The notes below the pieces were generated by a model. The model saw only the letters and a list, made by a program, of their open reading frames with translations. It did no database searches and was not told where the DNA came from. A stretch of 64,000 bases of DNA from Sulfobacillus thermotolerans (GTDB taxonomy: Bacteria; Bacillota; Sulfobacillia; Sulfobacillales; Sulfobacillaceae). Position 1 is the stretch's first letter. Every line of letters begins with the position of its first letter. The stretch lies in NCBI GenBank assembly GCA_002951815.1, contig CP019454.1, forward strand, positions 2,542,001-2,606,000, given 5' to 3'. Made by a program: the position numbers and the translations under genes. This document shows, piece by piece, positions 9,641-18,617 of the stretch.

Positions 9641-10774
9641 ATGATACCGATACAGTGGCGCACGATCCGCGCAATTCTTGAACAAGGCACTAATTCCCAA
9701 GTCTTCAAAACCGGGCTTGCGGCAGGCATGTCATGGTTTGTGGCTCAAAGCGTTTTTGGCACGCCGCGCCCTTATTTTGCCCCTTTAGCCGCAATCCTGT
9801 CCTTACAAGTGACCGTCGCAGAATCCATCGCGCGCGGTGTGCAGCGGGTGGTTGGGGTAGCCGCCGGTATTTTGGTCGCTGTGGGCGCCGGATATTTCTT
9901 TCACTTGACGGCATGGTCGGTCGGACTGGTTGTCTACGGTGCCGTCTTTTTGGCCAGCCGTCTGCACATGGGTGCACAAGGGATTCCGCAAGTCGCTATC
10001 ACAGCATTATTAGTGATGACCGTGGGGCGAATGGCACCACAATATGCGTGGATTCGTGCGCTTGATACCGCTGTCGGCGTTATCGTAGCCATCGCTATTA
10101 ATGCCCTGATTTGGCCCCCTGATGCGACACCGGCCGCTGAACACGCTCTAACGGTCTTAAACCAGGACGTGTGTGATGTGCTGTCGGCGATTCGCCAAGA
10201 CCTTATTTCTGGGCTAGACTCAACCGATGCCCGCCATCATTTAAGCCACGCTCGCAAGGTGGATCAAGCACTCGAGGATGTCAAACAAGCGATCCGGCAA
10301 GCAGAGAAAAGTTTGAAGTGGAATGTCATGGCCAAACGCCGTAGGCAACGTCTGAAAACCTTGCGTCAGGCGGCAACCGTATTGGAGCACGCGTTGACGC
10401 AAGTGCGAGGCATTGCCCGCAGCTTGTTTGTCACCGTCGAGCGTAACGTTGACCATCCTTACGCCTCCTTACCGAAACCCATCGCGACAGGATTAGGAGA
10501 CCTCTTAGCACTAATGAGTCAGGCCCTTAAAACCTATTCCCGCATCATAATTAGGCGGGATCCACACGCGGCATGGCAGATGGAGCGGACATTAAAACAG
10601 GCGTCGCATCTGCGACACCTGTTGGCACAAAAAGTACAACATGCTGAGGTCGACTGGTTAGACCTAGCCGCCGTGTTAGCGGATGTGGAGAAAATGACGC
10701 AAGATCTGCTTGTTTCGTCACGCCTATTAATTCCGTTGGTGATTCCCGCTGAGCAAGAACTCGAACGCCCTTAA
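9641..10774 (+). CDS. FUSC/aromatic-acid-exporter-like membrane protein
   Basis: Predicted integral membrane protein of about 377 residues. The first half has roughly five to six hydrophobic helices with the GTPRPYFAPLAA and RGVQRVVGVAAG segments typical of the FUSC/ArAE family; the second half is a charged, helical cytoplasmic domain. The ATG at 9641 is preferred on protein grounds. A GTG at 9584 overlapping the amidase would add 19 poorly hydrophobic residues, and neither start has a clear ribosome-binding site. Its stop overlaps the convergent ppa gene by four bases. The exported substrate is unknown. Confidence 0.7.
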   Translation: MIPIQWRTIRAILEQGTNSQVFKTGLAAGMSWFVAQSVFGTPRPYFAPLAAILSLQVTVAESIARGVQRVVGVAAGILVAVGAGYFFHLTAWSVGLVVYGAVFLASRLHMGAQGIPQVAITALLVMTVGRMAPQYAWIRALDTAVGVIVAIAINALIWPPDATPAAEHALTVLNQDVCDVLSAIRQDLISGLDSTDARHHLSHARKVDQALEDVKQAIRQAEKSLKWNVMAKRRRQRLKTLRQAATVLEHALTQVRGIARSLFVTVERNVDHPYASLPKPIATGLGDLLALMSQALKTYSRIIIRRDPHAAWQMERTLKQASHLRHLLAQKVQHAEVDWLDLAAVLADVEKMTQDLLVSSRLLIPLVIPAEQELERP

Positions 10775-11256
10775 TGTTGGCCTTTGGCAAAACGCTCTTG
10801 GCTTTCTTTGAGAATGCGCTCCGCGCTCTCGTGATCCTGCCACCCGCCCACATGCGACTCTTTGCCCTCTAACTCTTTATATGTCGCGAAAAAGTGAGCA
10901 ATTTCTTTGAGCGTATGTTGAGAAACATCATGAATGGTCTCAATGCCATTCATCCGTGGGTCATCGACGGCGACTGCTAAAATTTTATTGTCTACGCCGT
11001 TTTCATCACTCATCTCTAATACCCCGACTAGACGGCTGCGTACAATGCAGCCCGGAAAGGTCGGCTGCGACATGAGTACCATCACATCGATGGGGTCACC
11101 ATCTTCGCCTAAGGTGTTTTCCACAAAGCCGTACTCGGTCGGATAGTGAAAGGGCGAAAAGAGCACCCGGTCGAGCCTAATCCGTCCCGTTTCATGATCC
11201 ACTTCATATTTGTTTTGACTTCCACGGGGGATTTCCACCACGACATCAATGACCAC
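10771..11256 (-). CDS. ppa: Inorganic pyrophosphatase, family I
   Basis: Hydrolyses pyrophosphate to phosphate with Mg2+. Active-site residues align with E. coli Ppa: Glu8, Lys16, Glu18, Arg30, Tyr42 and the Asp52/Asp54/Asp57 cluster in DGDPID. The start is GTG at 11256, because an AGGAGG site lies nine bases upstream; the nearby ATG at 11274 contains that very site in its codons. This gives 161 residues, a normal length. Confidence 0.92.
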   Translation of the reverse strand: MVIDVVVEIPRGSQNKYEVDHETGRIRLDRVLFSPFHYPTEYGFVENTLGEDGDPIDVMVLMSQPTFPGCIVRSRLVGVLEMSDENGVDNKILAVAVDDPRMNGIETIHDVSQHTLKEIAHFFATYKELEGKESHVGGWQDHESAERILKESQERFAKGQH

Positions 11257-11457
11257 TAAAAAATTCCTCCTCATCGCGAATGGCAGACAAATGACGCTCT
11301 GACACTCGCTAATTACCCATCTACTTTGTATTGTGCGAGATGTTCTAACAAAAATCAATGTCCCACGATGGGCCTTAGGCGTATGATAGCGGTAATGACG
11401 GCCCAGCCCTTTGCGGAATCTCGGGAGTTGGGTAAGATAGCAGGTGGAGGGAATGCT

Positions 11458-12672
11458 GTGCAACGACGTTGGGCCAACATGACTTTAGGGATTGCGCTGG
11501 TGCTGTTTTTAACAGCGCTAGTTTTCCATCGACACGTGTGGGCCCCTTATCTCGAATCGATGGCGTTAGCGGGACTAGCAGGAGGGGTGGCGGACTGGTA
11601 TGCGGTAACTGCCTTGTTTCGTCATCCTTTAGGCATTAAATGGCTACCGCACACATCGATTATCTCCGCCAATCGCGACCGCATCATTGATGCCTTGGCA
11701 ACGTTGGTAGAAACAGAATTGCTGTCGGTTGGCTTCATAGAATCCAACATCGAGAAATTGCAGATCAGCCAGCAATTAGTACACCTCTTACAATCCTCTC
11801 CCTCGCCTGAAATTCAGCGGGTTTTAACGGATGCGGCCAATCAACTGCTTGACCTCATTCCCGAAGAAAAAATTGCATCGTCGTTAGAACACTTTACGAC
11901 GGAACGAGCCCACACCGTCAATCTTTCCGACTACATTGTCAGCCTCGTCAAATGGCTCATCCAATCGGAGAATGATCGCGCCTTTTTCAAGTTCCTCGCG
12001 CATCACGTGGTTCAGGTGCTCAATAGCGTGGAATTTACTGAAGACATGGAAAATCGCTTGAAGGACATGCTGGAAAAATACACGAAAACCACCACCCAAA
12101 AGCTTGTCCTAGGGCTCTTGGAATCCTTGGGTACAGTGGATTATAAAGATCTCAGTGTCACGGTCAAAACCCAACTGATTGACTGGTTGCAATCGGATAA
12201 AGCGTTTGAGCAATTTGAATTGGCTTTAGTGCGCATTATGATGACAGTTCGGGATGATACGGGCTTAAGGGACCGCATTGAGGCAGCAAAAGATGATTTA
12301 GTGAGCCATATCCCTTGGGAGCGGGCGGTGGCGCGTGTCATGGTCGAACTGCGTACCCAGCTGAACCGTGAAAGCCTTTGGGGTGGGATAAGCGATGTCA
12401 TGACAGATATGGCGGACAGCTTGCGCACCCATCCTGAGCAACAAGAGATGCTGGAGGGATTGATTAAGCGGACCACCGTGTCCTTGCTGCGCCGATATCA
12501 TCCGGTTATCGGTCGGCTTGTCCGTGATAATTTACGCCACATGGACGAACATGAATGGATTGATAAATTGGAATGGTATGTGGGGCGGGATTTGCAGTGG
12601 ATTCGGGTGAATGGCGCGTTAGTCGGCGGACTTGTAGGGCTCTTGTTGGCAGTCGTGATTCACTTTTTATGA
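11458..12672 (+). CDS. DUF445 membrane protein
   Basis: About 404 residues. A hydrophobic N-terminal segment is followed by GLAGGVADWYAVTALFRHPLG, the hallmark of DUF445 proteins, then a long charged helical region, and a final hydrophobic helix at the C-terminus. The start is GTG at 11458, with GGAGGG six bases upstream; several in-frame ATGs upstream lack a site. A possible promoter (TTGCGG, 16 bp, TAAGAT at 11433-11438) would give a short leader. Function of the family is unknown. The 3' end overlaps the convergent YihY gene by 13 bases. Confidence 0.8.
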   Translation: MQRRWANMTLGIALVLFLTALVFHRHVWAPYLESMALAGLAGGVADWYAVTALFRHPLGIKWLPHTSIISANRDRIIDALATLVETELLSVGFIESNIEKLQISQQLVHLLQSSPSPEIQRVLTDAANQLLDLIPEEKIASSLEHFTTERAHTVNLSDYIVSLVKWLIQSENDRAFFKFLAHHVVQVLNSVEFTEDMENRLKDMLEKYTKTTTQKLVLGLLESLGTVDYKDLSVTVKTQLIDWLQSDKAFEQFELALVRIMMTVRDDTGLRDRIEAAKDDLVSHIPWERAVARVMVELRTQLNRESLWGGISDVMTDMADSLRTHPEQQEMLEGLIKRTTVSLLRRYHPVIGRLVRDNLRHMDEHEWIDKLEWYVGRDLQWIRVNGALVGGLVGLLLAVVIHFL

Positions 12673-13502
12673 GGTTTATGCAGATGATGGCCGGTCATCG
12701 CGTTAAGTTCTGCCCCTAATAAGATCGCAAGCGCAAAAAAATAGAGATAGAGGAGTAGCAAAATCACCGTACCCAAACTCCCATACATCTTGTTGTAGGT
12801 ATTAAAATGGCTGGTATACAAAGAAAACAACGAGGACATGACCAAAAACACCACGGTGGCCAACACCGTGCCAGGTCTAAGGATCATAAAGCGTAATCCC
12901 ACGTCCGGCAAAACTGTATAAAGAATGTCTAAACTAAGCACGAGAAGGACCAGAAGGAGGACCCAGTGAATCGCTATGGAAACCTGTTGGTCCACTGGCC
13001 AATGCAACAGATGTGCAAGCGTCCAACGAGTCGCCTCGGATCCGCCCGTACCAACGACTAATACTGCAATAAACAGCATCCCTACGATGACTCCTGTGCC
13101 TATGGCTACGCTATAGCGATGCCATAGAGATCGATGATAGGGGTAGGGCAGTTCATAGGCATGATTAAACGCATCCATCAAGCCTAAAAACGCGCCTGAC
13201 ATGCCCCACAAAAAGCCCACAATGCCTAGCGACAACACGGTAGGATTTTCGTGATGCACTGCTTCTACAATGCTACGTTGCAACAAGTGCAATACTGCCT
13301 TGGGAATGACGGCATCGAGTGGACGCACGACCTTTGTCATACCCCCGGCTATGTGCAAAAAGCCGAGGAGTGCTGTAAGAAACAGCACTAAAGGAAATAA
13401 GGCGAATAAGAATTTGTACGCCAAAGCTGCTGCATAAGCGGGCATATCATCACGTGCGAGACGGCGTAACAATTCCTTACCAAACCGGATCCATTGTTTC
13501 AA
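12660..13502 (-). CDS. YihY/BrkB-family membrane protein
   Basis: Predicted six-helix membrane protein of about 280 residues. Family features include the AAALAYKFLFALFPLVLFL first helix and, near the C-terminus, YKMYGSLGTVI followed by LGAELNA. The chosen start is the TTG at 13502, eight bases after a TAGGAG site; ATG 13526 and a GTG farther up keep the frame but lack one. Function is unproven for the family, although some members were once called RNase BN. Confidence 0.8.
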   Translation of the reverse strand: MKQWIRFGKELLRRLARDDMPAYAAALAYKFLFALFPLVLFLTALLGFLHIAGGMTKVVRPLDAVIPKAVLHLLQRSIVEAVHHENPTVLSLGIVGFLWGMSGAFLGLMDAFNHAYELPYPYHRSLWHRYSVAIGTGVIVGMLFIAVLVVGTGGSEATRWTLAHLLHWPVDQQVSIAIHWVLLLVLLVLSLDILYTVLPDVGLRFMILRPGTVLATVVFLVMSSLFSLYTSHFNTYNKMYGSLGTVILLLLYLYFFALAILLGAELNAMTGHHLHKPHKK

Positions 13503-13592
13503 CCGCACCGCTCCTATCATGTCCATACATAGTGTCACAGCATCCTACGCATCCTAGTCGTACGCATTATACGATCCTGAGGAGGATTGCCC

Positions 13593-14429
13593 ATGTTCTC
13601 TAGTCTTTGGGTCTCAACCGTCCTCGTGGTCGTTTCGGCTACGGGACTGGGCTTTCTGGTCGCAACGGTTGGCGGCGGAACACTAGCGATGTCAGTCCTT
13701 GTTATGCGCTACCTCCTTAGGCTGCGCAATGTGGGCCATCTGTTTGCGACATCGACAGCGGTAACGACAGCTATGGCCTTTACCCTGTTGTTTGTGCGCC
13801 GGCAGCCTTTCCGCCCGCTGTGGAGACCCGCCTTATGGTTTACTATGCCTGGCATTCTCGCAATGGCAGCCGGCCACGCGTTGCACCATGGTTTATCCGG
13901 CCACCTCCGACTGGCGTTATTAGGCCTTCTCATGTTGCTCAATGTGCTTTTCACAATGATTTTACCAAAAGCGCTTCGCCCCACCAAAAGGTTAACCCTA
14001 CGCACGACGGCAGCGGGAACAATTGTGGGCCTTATTGCCGGGCTATTTGGTGGGGGAGGTGGCTTTTTGACCTTTCCGGCATTGCTCTGGTCGGGGCTGC
14101 CCGCGGCCTCGGCCACAGGGAGTAGCTTGTTGTCTGTCACGGTGTTCTCTGGGGTAGCTACAATTCATAACTTGGGTCGTTGTGCTATCGACTGGCACAT
14201 CATTCCGCTCTATCTCATCAGTGCCCTTGCTGGGATGAGTAGCGGAATATGGTTCGGCAAACGCCAACAGGCTCGCCGCTCCCGGCTGTCCATGCAATGG
14301 ATTGCAAGCGGCTTAATGCTTCTGGGTGGGCTTTATTTACTGCAGCATAATTGGTCCAGTCTTTACAGACCCTCTCTAGCCCTTTATGATGGGCTAAAAG
14401 GAGGTTTTGACTATGAGTTTACAAATTGA
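13593..14429 (+). CDS. TauE/SafE-family (TSUP) transporter
   Basis: Predicted eight-helix permease of 278 residues of the sulfite/organosulfonate exporter superfamily. Two repeats each begin with a glycine-rich helix: GFLVATVGGGTLA near residue 20 and AGLFGGGGGFLTFP near 150. An AGGAGG site lies seven bases before the ATG. Its last codons overlap the downstream HesB-like gene by 17 bases, so both are co-translated. An export role for sulfite or another sulfur anion is possible and would suit a sulfur-oxidising lifestyle, but this is inference. Confidence 0.8.
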   Translation: MFSSLWVSTVLVVVSATGLGFLVATVGGGTLAMSVLVMRYLLRLRNVGHLFATSTAVTTAMAFTLLFVRRQPFRPLWRPALWFTMPGILAMAAGHALHHGLSGHLRLALLGLLMLLNVLFTMILPKALRPTKRLTLRTTAAGTIVGLIAGLFGGGGGFLTFPALLWSGLPAASATGSSLLSVTVFSGVATIHNLGRCAIDWHIIPLYLISALAGMSSGIWFGKRQQARRSRLSMQWIASGLMLLGGLYLLQHNWSSLYRPSLALYDGLKGGFDYEFTN

Positions 14430-14733
14430 AGTCACCCCTCAGGCTATTGCCAAGCTGGCGGAATTAGGCACCGAGAAACAAGCCGACTACGTGCGGGTGA
14501 GTGCCGAACAAGCCTGTGGCTGTGGACGCATTGGATACCGTATGTTCTGGGAAAACGAACTTACATCCGAAGATGAGCAAATCAACGCGGCAGGGCTTAC
14601 GTTAGTCGTTAATGCTGCAAGCCGGCCCTATGTCGAAGGCGGCACTTTAGACTACAAAATTGACCCAATGCAAGAAGGCTTTATTCTCACGAATCCCCAT
14701 GCACAGTCTGGCTGCAGTTGCGGTAGCCATTAA
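14413..14733 (+). CDS. HesB/IscA-type (A-type) iron-sulfur carrier-like protein
   Basis: A 106-residue protein. The C-terminal CSCGSH matches the CxC ending of A-type Fe-S carriers, and an earlier cysteine cluster (ACGCGRIGY near residue 36) sits where the third ligand cysteine is found. AAAGGAGG lies about eight bases before the ATG at 14413. It overlaps the end of the TSUP gene in another frame. The sequence is divergent from canonical IscA/SufA, so an exact role in cluster delivery is not established. Confidence 0.7.
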   Translation: MSLQIEVTPQAIAKLAELGTEKQADYVRVSAEQACGCGRIGYRMFWENELTSEDEQINAAGLTLVVNAASRPYVEGGTLDYKIDPMQEGFILTNPHAQSGCSCGSH

Positions 14734-14758
14734 GATTTTTCCTTTCGCACAGGAGATC

Positions 14759-14789
14759 GGCTTAAAGCGCGTACACCGCGCTTTAAGCC
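14759..14789. terminator. Perfect 13-bp hairpin between convergent genes
   Basis: GGCTTAAAGCGCG pairs perfectly with CGCGCTTTAAGCC around a five-base loop. It lies between the HesB-like gene and the convergent PIG-V-like gene, and contains the latter's stop codon. There is no T-run on either side, so it is a terminator-like or RNA-stabilising hairpin rather than a classical intrinsic terminator. Confidence 0.55.
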
Positions 14790-16006
14790 ACCCAATGCGC
14801 GGTGGCGTATAAGGCCACAAACAAAATGGATAGCGGCATCGCCAGCACAAAATACCAGACTTTATACAAGGGTTTACGCAATAACAATCCCAACGTAATA
14901 AACGTTGGGAACGCTTCTAAGACCAGCCGTGGTAATGACATTAAGGGATTGCCGGAAGCGGGATAGGAAAACGGTACGAGCAGGGCTAACACCTCGTACA
15001 TCCACAAATACGGAGGCAGCCACCTAATCGATAGCACAAGAATCCCCAACAAAAACAAGGCAAATATCCAATTGTAAAAGTTGCTAGCGCTTAATTGAGG
15101 CATTCCTGTCGCAAATAAGGTATGGAGATTGAAGGCTTGTCCCGCGACATTCCATGCTTTTACCGTAGCAGCCCATAACGTGCCACCGGCCCACTCAAAA
15201 TGTCGCCCCCAGTTGCTCTGCGCATGCTCAAATACTAATGGATCTCCAAAGCGCGCCAACAGAAACCCCATGTAGAGAGCGAGCCCGGCAGGCGCCCATA
15301 AACTGTGGAATAAAGGGCGAATACGGTGCCCTTCTTGCGTCCACGTGAGATAGAGCAGGGGAAGGGCTAGGAGAAGACCATACATGCTTACGAGGGTAGC
15401 GGCTAAGGCTAAAGGACCCGCCACGAAGTACCGCCTCGTGCGGGCAAAATACAAAGAACCAATGGCGACCGCCATAAATAACGATTCGGAGTATAGGGCA
15501 TTGGCGTAAAACGAGGTAGGAAAAAAGGAGAGCGCCAACACAGCGTTCCACGCGACTTGGTCCCCAAATTCATATTGCGTCAAACGAAAGAGAAACCATA
15601 ACGTCACCGCAAACGCCACAAGGCTAAAGAGAACGCCGGCTACCACGCCACCTCCCAGTATATGAATGACCCATGGATAGAGAGGAAAGAAGGCTGTGGC
15701 TGTAGGGCGATTGGCATAGCCCATATTGGCGATAGAAAGGTACCACAAACCGTCCCAATGCGCCCACAAACCAAATGTCACGTGATAGAGAAGGCGTCCC
15801 GATGGGGGCAACGTATTCGGTGGAGACTCGACCCAAGCATGGGGCAAATAGATGTAAGCCAGCCCCCCCAATTCCATAAAGAAAGCCCGGGAAATTACAA
15901 AGAGCCATAGTAAGGTCTTGACCGTTGGCCATTTGACCTGAGGTGACGGCGCTGTCGTCTGAACAGGAAAGAGAACCGGCGTGTCGGTTGTCAGATCTTT
16001 AGCCAT
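14783..16006 (-). CDS. PIG-V-like mannosyltransferase family membrane protein
   Basis: Predicted GT-C-type glycosyltransferase of 407 residues with about ten hydrophobic helices. The WDGLWYLSIA segment near residue 83 and AFFPLYP near 106 match the conserved luminal motif of PIG-V/mannosyltransferase proteins. AAGGAGG stands five bases before the ATG. It overlaps the upstream LCP-like gene by eight bases, so they form an operon, which suggests work on cell-envelope polymers. The donor sugar-lipid is unknown. Confidence 0.75.
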   Translation of the reverse strand: MAKDLTTDTPVLFPVQTTAPSPQVKWPTVKTLLWLFVISRAFFMELGGLAYIYLPHAWVESPPNTLPPSGRLLYHVTFGLWAHWDGLWYLSIANMGYANRPTATAFFPLYPWVIHILGGGVVAGVLFSLVAFAVTLWFLFRLTQYEFGDQVAWNAVLALSFFPTSFYANALYSESLFMAVAIGSLYFARTRRYFVAGPLALAATLVSMYGLLLALPLLYLTWTQEGHRIRPLFHSLWAPAGLALYMGFLLARFGDPLVFEHAQSNWGRHFEWAGGTLWAATVKAWNVAGQAFNLHTLFATGMPQLSASNFYNWIFALFLLGILVLSIRWLPPYLWMYEVLALLVPFSYPASGNPLMSLPRLVLEAFPTFITLGLLLRKPLYKVWYFVLAMPLSILFVALYATAHWVA

Positions 16007-16742
16007 GCGACCTCCTTATAGGACGCAGCTGACGAAGAGAGCCCAGTTTCAATGCGTCGCCGCGAATATAGTTCGCTAGGGCAAATACTTGGTACGCGGT
16101 TAAATTGGTTGTCGAATTCTTCGTCATCCCTAATAATTCCCCTGCGGCGATGGGCGTGACTTCGGGAAGCATTTGAACGATTTTGCCGAGCAACTGCACT
16201 TGTCCTGCCGGATTCGCCGCCCCATCCGGATAGCCTAGGGTCGCCAACATCGCGGTAGGCGTTTCCGTTTGCGGCCACAAATGATTGGTATGATAGTACA
16301 ACGCATTCATCACCATAAGCAGGTCCTTTGTTGTGAAGTAGAAATAATGGGTGATGGGCACGCCCATGGCCTGCGAGACGGATTTTGTGGCAGCCACCGG
16401 TGTCTCACCCGCAATGACTTCATACAGCGGCTGCTCGGTGCCATTGACAGCAGAGACAGGAGTAGTGCCGTTGACAGGAATCACGGTGAGGACTTGACTA
16501 TTGGGCCGTACGACCGCTAAAAAGCCGATAAAGGCCGGGGCTTGGCTTGTCCCTCGAATGCCTACCAGTACATTAACCGGCTGCTTTTCATTGATAGCAA
16601 TCGTACTAATGCGGCTATGAATGCGCGCATGGAGCATCACCGAGATCCCAACAAAGATAGCGCCGAGACCGGCGATAAGACCGCTGACCCACCGCTGTCG
16701 TGTGGTAAAGCCTATGCCTGGCAGGTCTTGTTTATTATTCAT
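15999..16742 (-). CDS. LytR-CpsA-Psr-like envelope protein, degenerate
   Basis: A single N-terminal membrane helix (about residues 20-40) is followed by an extracellular domain with the LCP rhythm: VNVLVGIRG, FLAVVRPNSQVLTVIPV, then SVSQAMGVPITHYFYF. LCP enzymes attach wall polymers to peptidoglycan. The usual R-x-D after the first strand and the PRDT motif are not present, so catalysis is doubtful. The start is uncertain; ATG 16742 with GAGAG upstream is used, and the frame stays open to a GTG at 16811. It is coupled to the PIG-V-like gene. Confidence 0.55.
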   Translation of the reverse strand: MNNKQDLPGIGFTTRQRWVSGLIAGLGAIFVGISVMLHARIHSRISTIAINEKQPVNVLVGIRGTSQAPAFIGFLAVVRPNSQVLTVIPVNGTTPVSAVNGTEQPLYEVIAGETPVAATKSVSQAMGVPITHYFYFTTKDLLMVMNALYYHTNHLWPQTETPTAMLATLGYPDGAANPAGQVQLLGKIVQMLPEVTPIAAGELLGMTKNSTTNLTAYQVFALANYIRGDALKLGSLRQLRPIRRSHG

Positions 16743-16899
16743 CCGTTCTCTCAATCCTTTGTCAGCCATATCGGCAGGGTGTTCATCGTCTGCTCCGCAC
16801 ATCAAAGACACTATATTGTATCATGTTCCTTCAAAAAATCGGCTGGAAAAACACAACAACCGCGAAGCATCCTCTGTCAGTATACCCATTTACGACCCG

Positions 16900-17745
16900 T
16901 TAACGGTTTTGGTACCAGGCGACATTGTCGTTCCACTGGGCGGCCGCTACGCGAGCGGCAGGCGGGCATTTAGCCCGGTATAAAAAGAGCGCAGGACGCG
17001 GCAACAACCTATGCGATAAGGATTCGAGATTGGCAATGCCTTTAATAATAAATCCGTCATATTCCTTAGCCCACATGTCCAACATATCGTCACGCATCGC
17101 CCAAAGGGTAAAATGATCGCCTAAATCAAGAATTTTATTGGCGACCTGGCTCAGTCCGACTTGATGTACATCGTCTCGTGTCACATCATTCAAAAAAGCA
17201 TGGTGCCGCACCAAGACGCTGAGGTGGTAGCCATGATAGCGTAATGAACGCATCAACTCGCGGTCAAAGACCACTTCTCCCGCGTTGTCTGTAATATATA
17301 AAAGACGGGCTTTGTTTGGAAGACGAGACCAAAAGATGGGGGAATGGTCGACCCCTAACCCTTGCTCAATAGCACCTTCTAACTGCGTGAATAAATACTC
17401 GGGGTTCGCATCCAATCCTGCATCAATAATGTTTGCCGCACACGCATAAACCAAACGCTGCGACAAATTTTCGACAGGCACCGCATGATCTGCCCAAAAA
17501 TGTTCTGCCAATTCGTTGGCACGCTTCTTTTCTGCCGTATAAGCATCCGTTTGATGAGTCGCGCGATTGGCAACACGATACATTTCATCAATCGCGATAG
17601 CGGGCGTCTCGTACCGGTCCCAATTCGTTCCCAGGGCCAACATGACGTCGCGTTGAATCGGAAGATAATCCGTGACACCGCGATGTTCAAGAGTCCTCGT
17701 TAATTGAAGATATACACAAGGCGCGCATTCTGGTGCAATCTGCAT
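16900..17745 (-). CDS. DUF89 / ARMT1-like damage-control phosphatase
   Basis: About 281 residues. The N-terminus ECAPC is the CxxC typical of the archaeal-bacterial DUF89 subgroup. The metal site segment TDNAGEVVFD lies near residue 155, and FIIKGIANLESL near 230 replaces the usual K-GxGNFE motif. DUF89 proteins are metal-dependent phosphatases proposed to remove damaged sugar phosphates. The frame is open to 17877, but ATG 17745 puts the cysteine motif at the N-terminus as in relatives. No good ribosome-binding site is visible. Confidence 0.7.
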   Translation of the reverse strand: MQIAPECAPCVYLQLTRTLEHRGVTDYLPIQRDVMLALGTNWDRYETPAIAIDEMYRVANRATHQTDAYTAEKKRANELAEHFWADHAVPVENLSQRLVYACAANIIDAGLDANPEYLFTQLEGAIEQGLGVDHSPIFWSRLPNKARLLYITDNAGEVVFDRELMRSLRYHGYHLSVLVRHHAFLNDVTRDDVHQVGLSQVANKILDLGDHFTLWAMRDDMLDMWAKEYDGFIIKGIANLESLSHRLLPRPALFLYRAKCPPAARVAAAQWNDNVAWYQNR

Positions 17746-17901
17746 AGCGTTTGATTCGGTAAGCTTCCGTGTTCTCCCGGACATGGATAGCGTCGAGGTT
17801 CTATCCGAGCTCCCGTTCCTCCTCTCAGTAGGTGCTGACCAGGCGAGATGGTGTGACGTCTCGCCGAATTTTGGCATCCTCTAGGCCTTTGTTGAAGATG
17901 G

Positions 17902-17970
17902 TTGACCTGTACGCATTTAACGGACACTATATTTTTAGTGTACCACGGCACAACCTGCCGTGTGATACAC
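17902..17970 (+). promoter_or_regulatory. Promoter and dyad upstream of the SRAP gene
   Basis: TTGACC at 17902-17907 is followed by CACTAT at 17925-17930 (17-bp spacer) or TATATT at 17928. Just downstream, an inverted repeat CACGGCA-CAACC-TGCCGTG (17944-17962) is flanked by outer arms GTGTA and TACAC. Its location between -10 and ribosome-binding site suggests an operator, perhaps DNA-damage related, or a 5' mRNA hairpin. Confidence 0.4.
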
Positions 17971-17989
17971 ACGAAGGAGGAGTCATTCA

Positions 17990-18613
17990 ATGTGCGGACG
18001 TTATTCTCTTGGCTTATCATGGGAACAACTGGTAGAGTCGTGGCATTTGGCGTCATGGCCCGTGGAACCGCATTGGACACCGCGCTGGAATATTGCTCCG
18101 GGACAGGACATTCTTGCGTTAGGCCCGTCAAAAGAAGGCGAAACAAAGGCTGCATGGGTAAGGTGGGGATATCCTTTAGGAAATCGCCTCTTGATTAACG
18201 CCCGCTGCGAAAGTTTGACCACTAAGCCGCTATTTCATGAGGCTATGAAATCTCAACGTACGGTCATTCCGGCGGACGGATTCTATGAGTGGGCCCCAGA
18301 TAGGCGCGCATTTCGCTTTACGGCACAAGTCCCCTTGAGTATTGCTGGTCTTCTGCTTCGCTCGCGCCAAGAGCCGATTTGGCGGGTCGTGTTGATTACG
18401 TGCCCCGCCAATCGCTGGGTAGGCGATATCCACGACCGGATGCCTTGGCTCTTAACGCCCGAACAAGTCCCGTTGTGGCTCGACCGCCACTCCACTCAAT
18501 ATCGTACCCTTTCAGCAACTGAGCTGCCCTTAACTCGGTATGCGGTTTCGTCCCGTCTAAACAGTGCTCAAGAAGACACACCGGACCTAGTTCTTCCTAT
18601 GCCCGAATCCTAA
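17990..18613 (+). CDS. SRAP-domain abasic-site protein (YedK/HMCES)
   Basis: Forms a protective covalent thiazolidine link to abasic sites in single-stranded DNA. The essential residues are in place: Cys2 exposed after Met removal, Asn34 in WNIAPGQ, Asn70/Glu74 in NARCES, Glu100 in GFYEW and His148 in HDRMP. Length 207 is usual. AAGGAGG precedes the ATG. It lies alone between a DUF89 gene and a cyclophilin on the opposite strand. A dyad upstream could regulate it. Confidence 0.92.
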   Translation: MCGRYSLGLSWEQLVESWHLASWPVEPHWTPRWNIAPGQDILALGPSKEGETKAAWVRWGYPLGNRLLINARCESLTTKPLFHEAMKSQRTVIPADGFYEWAPDRRAFRFTAQVPLSIAGLLLRSRQEPIWRVVLITCPANRWVGDIHDRMPWLLTPEQVPLWLDRHSTQYRTLSATELPLTRYAVSSRLNSAQEDTPDLVLPMPES

Positions 18614-18617
18614 GATT

